Source: CAVQFD01 sp963724695 | GTDB lineage: Bacteria; Acidobacteriota; Vicinamibacteria; Vicinamibacterales; CAVVIG01 | Length of the DNA: 64,000 nt | Direction: 5' to 3' | Assembly: GCA_963724695.1 (NCBI GenBank) | Contig: CAVRVW010000010.1 | Location: 124,001-188,000 of the forward strand | In this document: positions 59,913 through 64,000 of the stretch, one piece after another | Layout: each line of letters starts with the position of its first letter | Position numbering within the stretch: the first letter of the stretch is position 1 | Program-made: the position numbers and the translations under genes | The notes under the pieces: model-generated | What the model saw: only the letters and a program-made list of their open reading frames with translations | Database searches by the model: none | What the model was told of the DNA's origin: nothing

Positions 59913-60439
59913 CGCTGGCCACGATCGCGCTGGTCTTCGTGCCGATGGGCATCGAGGCGAGCCGTGCGGCCGCAAACGAGCGCACTCAGCTGGCACGGGG
60001 AGGCATCGAGCCGGACGGCGACGTCTACCGGACGATGCGGTGGGCGTATCCCGCCGCGTTCCTCGCGATGATCGCCGAGGGCGCGTGGCGCGCGGACGCG
60101 CCCTTCATCGTGCCGGGGGCCGCGCTGTTCGCGATCGCCAAGGCGCTCAAGTGGTGGGCCATCCTCTCCCTCGGCCCGTTCTGGACCTTCCGCGTGATCG
60201 TCGTCCGTGGTGCGTCGCTCGTCCGGTCAGGCCCGTACCGCTGGATGCGCCATCCAAACTACCTGGCGGTTTTCGGAGAGCTGGCCGGCGTCGCGCTCGT
60301 GACCGGAGCGCGCGTGGCCGGTCCGGTCGCGACGGCGCTGTTCACCCTTCTGATGCTGAAGCGGCTCGCGGTCGAGAACCGCGCCCTCGGTGATATACTC
60401 GCGCCCGCTCCATCCTCTCAGCCTCGCCATCGCGCATGA
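59906..60439 (+). CDS. Isoprenylcysteine carboxyl methyltransferase (ICMT)-like membrane protein (177 aa)
   Basis: Four to five helices with the ICMT/YpbQ pattern: VPMGIEASRAAANERTQLAR, LKWWAILSLGPFWTFRVIVV, then LVRSGPYRWMRHPNYLAVFG (the 'GPYRWxRHPNY' motif) and ALFTLLMLKRLAVENRALGD. In Bacillus, a YpbQ-type protein O-methylates alkylpyrones made by a partner type III synthase; here the partner would be a FabF-type synthase, and the FAD enzyme sits between. ATG 59906 overlaps the reductase stop by 7 bases, and its own stop overlaps the next ATG. It should methylate a hydroxyl or carboxyl of a membrane lipid or polyketide. Confidence 0.78.
   Translation: MLTLATIALVFVPMGIEASRAAANERTQLARGGIEPDGDVYRTMRWAYPAAFLAMIAEGAWRADAPFIVPGAALFAIAKALKWWAILSLGPFWTFRVIVVRGASLVRSGPYRWMRHPNYLAVFGELAGVALVTGARVAGPVATALFTLLMLKRLAVENRALGDILAPAPSSQPRHRA
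60394..60399 (+). promoter_or_regulatory. Internal -10 box (TATACT) before the PIG-V-like gene
   Basis: GATATACTC in the last codons of the methyltransferase gene; transcription would start near 60406 and give a 30-base leader before the ATG at 60436. It would let the last gene of the operon be expressed on its own. No -35 was identified. Confidence 0.35.
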
Positions 60440-61905
60440 CCGCCCCCGCGCCTTCCTCCACGCTCCCGCGCTGGGCACGGATTGCCGACCTTCTCTGCTT
60501 CCTCCTGATCGTTGTCGCCGCGATCGTCGCGTTCTCCGGCGGGTTCCGCCTGCGCGCCGGTGACATGCGGCTGGCGCTGACCTCCCCTCTCCGCCTGATC
60601 GTGTGGGCGGCGCTCCTGAGCCTGGTCCGCCACGCGCTCGTCCGACAGCCGTCGGCGTTCCGTTTTCTCGGGTCGCTCTTCGTGGCGCTGAATACGTTGC
60701 CCATGCGGGCCGCCGCGACCGTCGCGCTCGGAACGAGGCCGGCGATCTTCTTCGTGGGCTACGTGTCGATCTTTGCGTTCGGCTACGCCACGGGCGTGCG
60801 CCCGCCGGTCCGCTTCTTCGACAACGAGCTGTTGAACATGCCCGTCCGGCACGACGCCGGGTGGTACCTGCAGATCGCGATCTACGGCTACCAGTACCTC
60901 GGGCAGCTGACGACGGAGACACAGCAGAACCTCGTGTTCTTTCCCGCGTTTCCGTTGCTGATGCGATGGATGGCGCTCGTCGGCGGCAACACATGGCTGG
61001 CGCACATCGTGTCGGGCACGATCATCTCGCTCGCGGCGTTCGTGGCTGCGCTCGCGTACCTGTACGCGCTGGCGCGTGACTACCTCGACGACGCGCAAGC
61101 CCGGACCGCCTTGTGGATGCTGGCGGCGTATCCGTTCGCGATCTTTTACGGCGCGATCTACACCGAGTCGCTCTTTCTGCTGGCGGCCGTCGGCAGCATC
61201 TACCACTTTCGACGACGGGAATGGTGGCGCGCGGCGGCGTGGGCGTGCCTGGCGGGCCTGACCCGCCCCAACGGCTTCCTGCTCGGCGCCGTGCTCGGGA
61301 CGATGGCGGTCACGCCCTGGCTGCCAGCCTGGCTTGCGGGGGGCACTCTCGAGAAGGCCGCGCAAACCTTACCCGATCATGATGGCAACGATGGCGGGTG
61401 GCGGGCCATTGCCCCTGGACTCCTCGTCGCCAGCGCAGCCGGCATCGGAGTGCTGCTCTACTCGGCGTACGTGTGGTCGATGACCGGCGATCCGCTGACC
61501 TGGCTGAAGCTGCACGCAGCGTGGGGCCGTCGCTACACCGGCCTGTGGTTCGTCGTCGGCGCGCGGTACGCGTTCATCACCGAGCAGGGTTGGCACCTGT
61601 ACATGTCCAACCTCCACCACGATCTGCTGAACGGGCTGGGCGTCATCTTCGTGCTCGCCTCGGCGTGGCCTGTGGCGCGGCGCTTCGGGCTGGCGTACAG
61701 CGTGTTCATCCTCATCAACATCCTGCCGCCGCTAGCGAGTGGGGAACTGTTGTCGGCGGGCAGGTTCTCGGCGGTGCTCTTTCCGGCGTTTCTGTGGTTG
61801 GCGCAGGTCGTGCCGTCGGAGCGTCGCGCGGGATGGATCGCGTCGTTCGCCGCGGTTCAGGGGTTGAACGCGGCCATGTTCTACACGTGGCGCCAGCTGT
61901 TCTGA
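60436..61905 (+). CDS. PIG-V-like GT-C mannosyltransferase family protein (489 aa)
   Basis: About 10-12 helices with the GT-C loop-1 acidic motif (DNELLNMPVRHDAGWYLQIA) and the PIG-V-like core: FPAFPLLMRWMALVGGNTWL, LAAYPFAIFYGAIYTESLFL, LAGLTRPNGFLLGAVL and MTGDPLTWLKLHAAWGRRY. It transfers a mannose-type sugar from a polyprenyl-phosphate donor at the inner membrane, or works on a lipid anchor. ATG 60436 overlaps the upstream stop (ATGA). As last gene of the ketosynthase operon it could glycosylate the lipid made by the first three enzymes; that is inference from gene order. Confidence 0.8.
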   Translation: MTAPAPSSTLPRWARIADLLCFLLIVVAAIVAFSGGFRLRAGDMRLALTSPLRLIVWAALLSLVRHALVRQPSAFRFLGSLFVALNTLPMRAAATVALGTRPAIFFVGYVSIFAFGYATGVRPPVRFFDNELLNMPVRHDAGWYLQIAIYGYQYLGQLTTETQQNLVFFPAFPLLMRWMALVGGNTWLAHIVSGTIISLAAFVAALAYLYALARDYLDDAQARTALWMLAAYPFAIFYGAIYTESLFLLAAVGSIYHFRRREWWRAAAWACLAGLTRPNGFLLGAVLGTMAVTPWLPAWLAGGTLEKAAQTLPDHDGNDGGWRAIAPGLLVASAAGIGVLLYSAYVWSMTGDPLTWLKLHAAWGRRYTGLWFVVGARYAFITEQGWHLYMSNLHHDLLNGLGVIFVLASAWPVARRFGLAYSVFILINILPPLASGELLSAGRFSAVLFPAFLWLAQVVPSERRAGWIASFAAVQGLNAAMFYTWRQLF

Positions 61906-61953
61906 GCGTCCCGACCTCGGTCCGCAGGCCAGGATCCGCCGCAAACCGTCAGA

Positions 61954-61959
61954 TATAAT
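61954..61959 (+). promoter_or_regulatory. Consensus -10 box (TATAAT) for the TPR-peptidase gene
   Basis: A perfect TATAAT ending 7 bases before the ATG at 61967. Transcription is expected at or next to the A of ATG, so the mRNA would be leaderless. No ribosome site exists in the 7 bases between. Confidence 0.65.
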
Positions 61960-61966
61960 GCGCCTT

Positions 61967-64000
61967 ATGCCGCGCCTGCTGCAGCGTGTCACGGCGATCG
62001 GATGGCCCACCCGCTGGCCGCGTAGCTTCGCGGCCCTTGCCCTCGCCGTGGGCCTCGTGCTGCTTGCCATCATCCCAGCAGGGATGGCGCAGTCCGCGCG
62101 CCGCGCCCAGCCCAACCTTCAGAACGCCACGCGCGCCCTCCTCGAAGGCCGCTACGACGACGTGGCGACGCTGACGGCGGCGCTCGACGGGCAGGACCCC
62201 GCCGTGGTGGCGTTGTCGGCGCGTGCGCTGATCGCGCGCGGACGCTACCAGGAGGCCGAGTCGGCGCTGCGGCCGGCGGCCGAGCGCGCGCCGGGCAGCG
62301 ATGCCGCGCTCGAGCTGGGGCTGCTCCTGCAGATGCTCGGCCGGCCGGAGGCCAACGCCGTGCTCAATCGCGTCGTGGCGGCGCCTGCCTCGGCCGGAAG
62401 CGACGCGGGCGCGCAGCTTGCGAGAGAAGCGCGCGCGCTGCGCGCGCTCAATCAGTTCGAGGACGCCAACGCCGCCTATCGCGAGGCCGTGGCGGCGCTG
62501 CCGCGCGACCCCGCGGTCAACACCGGGTGGGGCGAGCTCTTCCTGCAGACCTACAACACCCGCGAAGCGCTGCAGTCGTTCAAGGCGGCGCTCGAGGCGG
62601 AGGCCAGCTGGACCCCGGCCCTGCTCGGGTCGGCCCGCGCCCTGTCCGACGAGAACCCGCCCCAGGCGATCGCGCTCGCGCAGCAGGTGTTGAAGATCAA
62701 TCCGTCCGACGTCGCCGCGCACGTGTTCCTGGCCGACCTGGCCATCGATGCCGGCAAGCGTCCCGAGGCCCGCGAGCTGCTGCAGAAGGCGCTCTCCGTC
62801 AATCCGTCGAGCCTCGAGGCCCGATCGCTCCTTGCGGGGCTGGCCTACGTCGAAGACAAGCCCGAGGAGTTCAAGGCCGAATCGGACAAGGTGCTCGCCA
62901 TCGCACCGCGCTACGGCGATGTCTTCCGCGTGGCCGGAGATCTGCTGGCGCGCAACTACCGGTTCGAAGAAGCGGTGACGATGGCGCGCCGCTCCCTTCA
63001 GCTGGAGCCTCGGAGCCCGCGGGCGCTCGCGGACCTCGGGCTGCATCTGCTGAGGACGGGAGACGAGCCGCCGGCGCGGATGGCGCTCGAGTCTTCGTTC
63101 AGCCTCGACCCGTTCAACGTGTTGACGTTCAACCTGCTGCAGATGATGGACACGCTCGACCAGTTCGTCACGGTCGAGGCCGGCGACATCATCCTGAAGA
63201 TGCACAAGGACGAGGCGCCGGTGCTCGGCGACTACGCGATGCGGATCGCGCGCCAGTCGCTCGACGCGCTGTCGGCGCGCTACGCCTTCAAGGTGCAGGG
63301 TCCCGTCCTCATCGAGATCTTCCCCAAGCACGACGATTTCGCGGTTCGCACGCTGGGACTGCCGGGCATGACCTACGCGCTCGGCGTCTGCTTCGGCCGC
63401 GTGATCACGATGGACTCCCCGAAGGCCAGGCCGCCCGGGGAGTTCCAGTGGGAAGCGACGCTCTGGCACGAGATGGCGCACGTGGTGACGCTGCAGATGT
63501 CGAACCAGCGCGTCCCGCGCTGGCTGACCGAAGGCCTTTCGGTGTACGAGGAGACGCTGGCCCGGGCCGAGTGGGGGCGCGCGATGGACGTGGAGTTCGC
63601 GCAGATTCTCAACAAAGGCGAGGAGCTGTCGCTCAAGAACCTCAACGAAGGGTTCACGGACCCGCGCACGATCTCGCTCGCGTACTACCAGGCGTCGCTG
63701 CTGGTGGAACACCTCGTGGCGACGTTTGGCGACGCCGGTGTGCACAAGCTGCTGCGCGCGTACGGCCAGGGGCTCGACACCGACGCCGCGCTCAAGTCGG
63801 CGCTCGATACGAGCCTCGATGCTCTGCAGCCAGGGTTCGATCGACGCCTCGCCGATCGGTTCGCCACCTTGCGCGCCGCCATGAAGGCTCCGGACACCGA
63901 GAAGCTCGCGGCGGCGCCCCTGCCCGCGCTCCGCGAGATTGCGAAGGAGAACCCCGGGAGCTTCCCCGTGCAGATGCTGCTCGCCAGGGCCCTGCAGAAG
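61967..64000 (+). CDS. TPR protein with gluzincin (peptidase MA-like) domain, 3' partial
   Basis: Open from ATG 61967 to the end of the window (678 codons). Residues about 20-45 form a signal or anchor (FAALALAVGLVLLAIIPAGM), then at least six TPR-like helix pairs to about residue 400 (LKINPSDVAAHVFLADLAID and the like). A metallopeptidase domain has the zinc motif HEMAH (H501, E502, H505) in WEATLWHEMAHVVTLQMSNQ, then RVPRWLTEGLSVYEE with the third-ligand Glu. It belongs to the peptidase MA family and should cut peptides in the periplasm or outside, with TPRs for partners. No stop in the window. Confidence 0.85.
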   Translation, partial: MPRLLQRVTAIGWPTRWPRSFAALALAVGLVLLAIIPAGMAQSARRAQPNLQNATRALLEGRYDDVATLTAALDGQDPAVVALSARALIARGRYQEAESALRPAAERAPGSDAALELGLLLQMLGRPEANAVLNRVVAAPASAGSDAGAQLAREARALRALNQFEDANAAYREAVAALPRDPAVNTGWGELFLQTYNTREALQSFKAALEAEASWTPALLGSARALSDENPPQAIALAQQVLKINPSDVAAHVFLADLAIDAGKRPEARELLQKALSVNPSSLEARSLLAGLAYVEDKPEEFKAESDKVLAIAPRYGDVFRVAGDLLARNYRFEEAVTMARRSLQLEPRSPRALADLGLHLLRTGDEPPARMALESSFSLDPFNVLTFNLLQMMDTLDQFVTVEAGDIILKMHKDEAPVLGDYAMRIARQSLDALSARYAFKVQGPVLIEIFPKHDDFAVRTLGLPGMTYALGVCFGRVITMDSPKARPPGEFQWEATLWHEMAHVVTLQMSNQRVPRWLTEGLSVYEETLARAEWGRAMDVEFAQILNKGEELSLKNLNEGFTDPRTISLAYYQASLLVEHLVATFGDAGVHKLLRAYGQGLDTDAALKSALDTSLDALQPGFDRRLADRFATLRAAMKAPDTEKLAAAPLPALREIAKENPGSFPVQMLLARALQK

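Noticed and set aside
61949..63745. A 598-codon open frame on the minus strand
   Set aside because: It is antisense to the TPR-peptidase gene, whose plus frame shows TPR repeats and an HEMAH motif. The minus product is an Arg/His/Glu-rich string typical of GC-rich antisense frames, with no domain.

Overview
The window is GC-rich (roughly two thirds by eye), with densely packed genes, many ATGA/GTGA stop-start overlaps and frequent GTG starts. An orphan MacB/FtsX-type permease of the kind expanded in Acidobacteriota, several PQQ-like beta-propeller proteins, CarD, Rex and many secreted proteins point to a soil-type Acidobacteriota, most likely class Vicinamibacteria. This is inferred from gene content; no 16S gene is present. 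I see no phage, insertion sequence or CRISPR array.

Layout. 0-5 kb: three PQQ-like beta-propeller proteins. 5-13 kb: a large FAD/Fe-S 2-hydroxyacid dehydrogenase, a MatC/SLC13 carrier and a DUF6282 hydrolase on the minus strand, divergent from a class V aminotransferase; then a frameshifted enoyl-CoA hydratase divergent from a CaiB/BaiF CoA-transferase. 13-21 kb: secreted proteins and a five-gene minus-strand glycan operon (GT39-type transferase, methyltransferase, GT2, asparagine synthase, methyltransferase). 21-26 kb: a MEDS-domain protein, a PEGA protein, a TPR-TonB protein and an M28 peptidase. 26-33 kb: tRNA-Leu(CAA), a beta-barrel protein, a fourth PQQ propeller, a VapBC pair, an SPFH/Arc pair behind a 36-bp perfect palindrome, the orphan permease and carD. 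33-45 kb: PlsC, a secreted protein, then a stretch where nearly every gene (OPT transporter, Rex, MoaC, 2-hydroxyacid dehydrogenase, glutaminyl cyclase, CDF transporter, LytTR regulator, LytS kinase) is broken by one-base indels; only lepB is intact. 45-52 kb: an isolated NuoI ferredoxin, a phosphoesterase, a homocysteine methyltransferase-MTHFR fusion, then a PmtA-like methyltransferase with an ArnT-type transferase, a methyltransferase and a GT2. 52-57 kb: a minus-strand operon of a membrane methyltransferase, a cupredoxin, an HD-GYP protein, a beta-barrel protein and a GT-B transferase. 57-62 kb: a ketosynthase, FAD reductase, ICMT-type methyltransferase and PIG-V-like transferase operon. 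62-64 kb: a TPR protein with a gluzincin (HEMAH) peptidase domain that runs off the window.

Three window-wide patterns are the most interesting. (1) Gene borders carry tandem arrays of 7-8-mers, each locus with its own unit, and a second G-rich class with a 9-base period, several of which run into coding 3' ends. (2) Several genes have a good -10 box exactly 7 bases before the start codon, so they are probably leaderless. (3) One-base frameshifts are concentrated in 36-44 kb, which suggests assembly error more than real decay.
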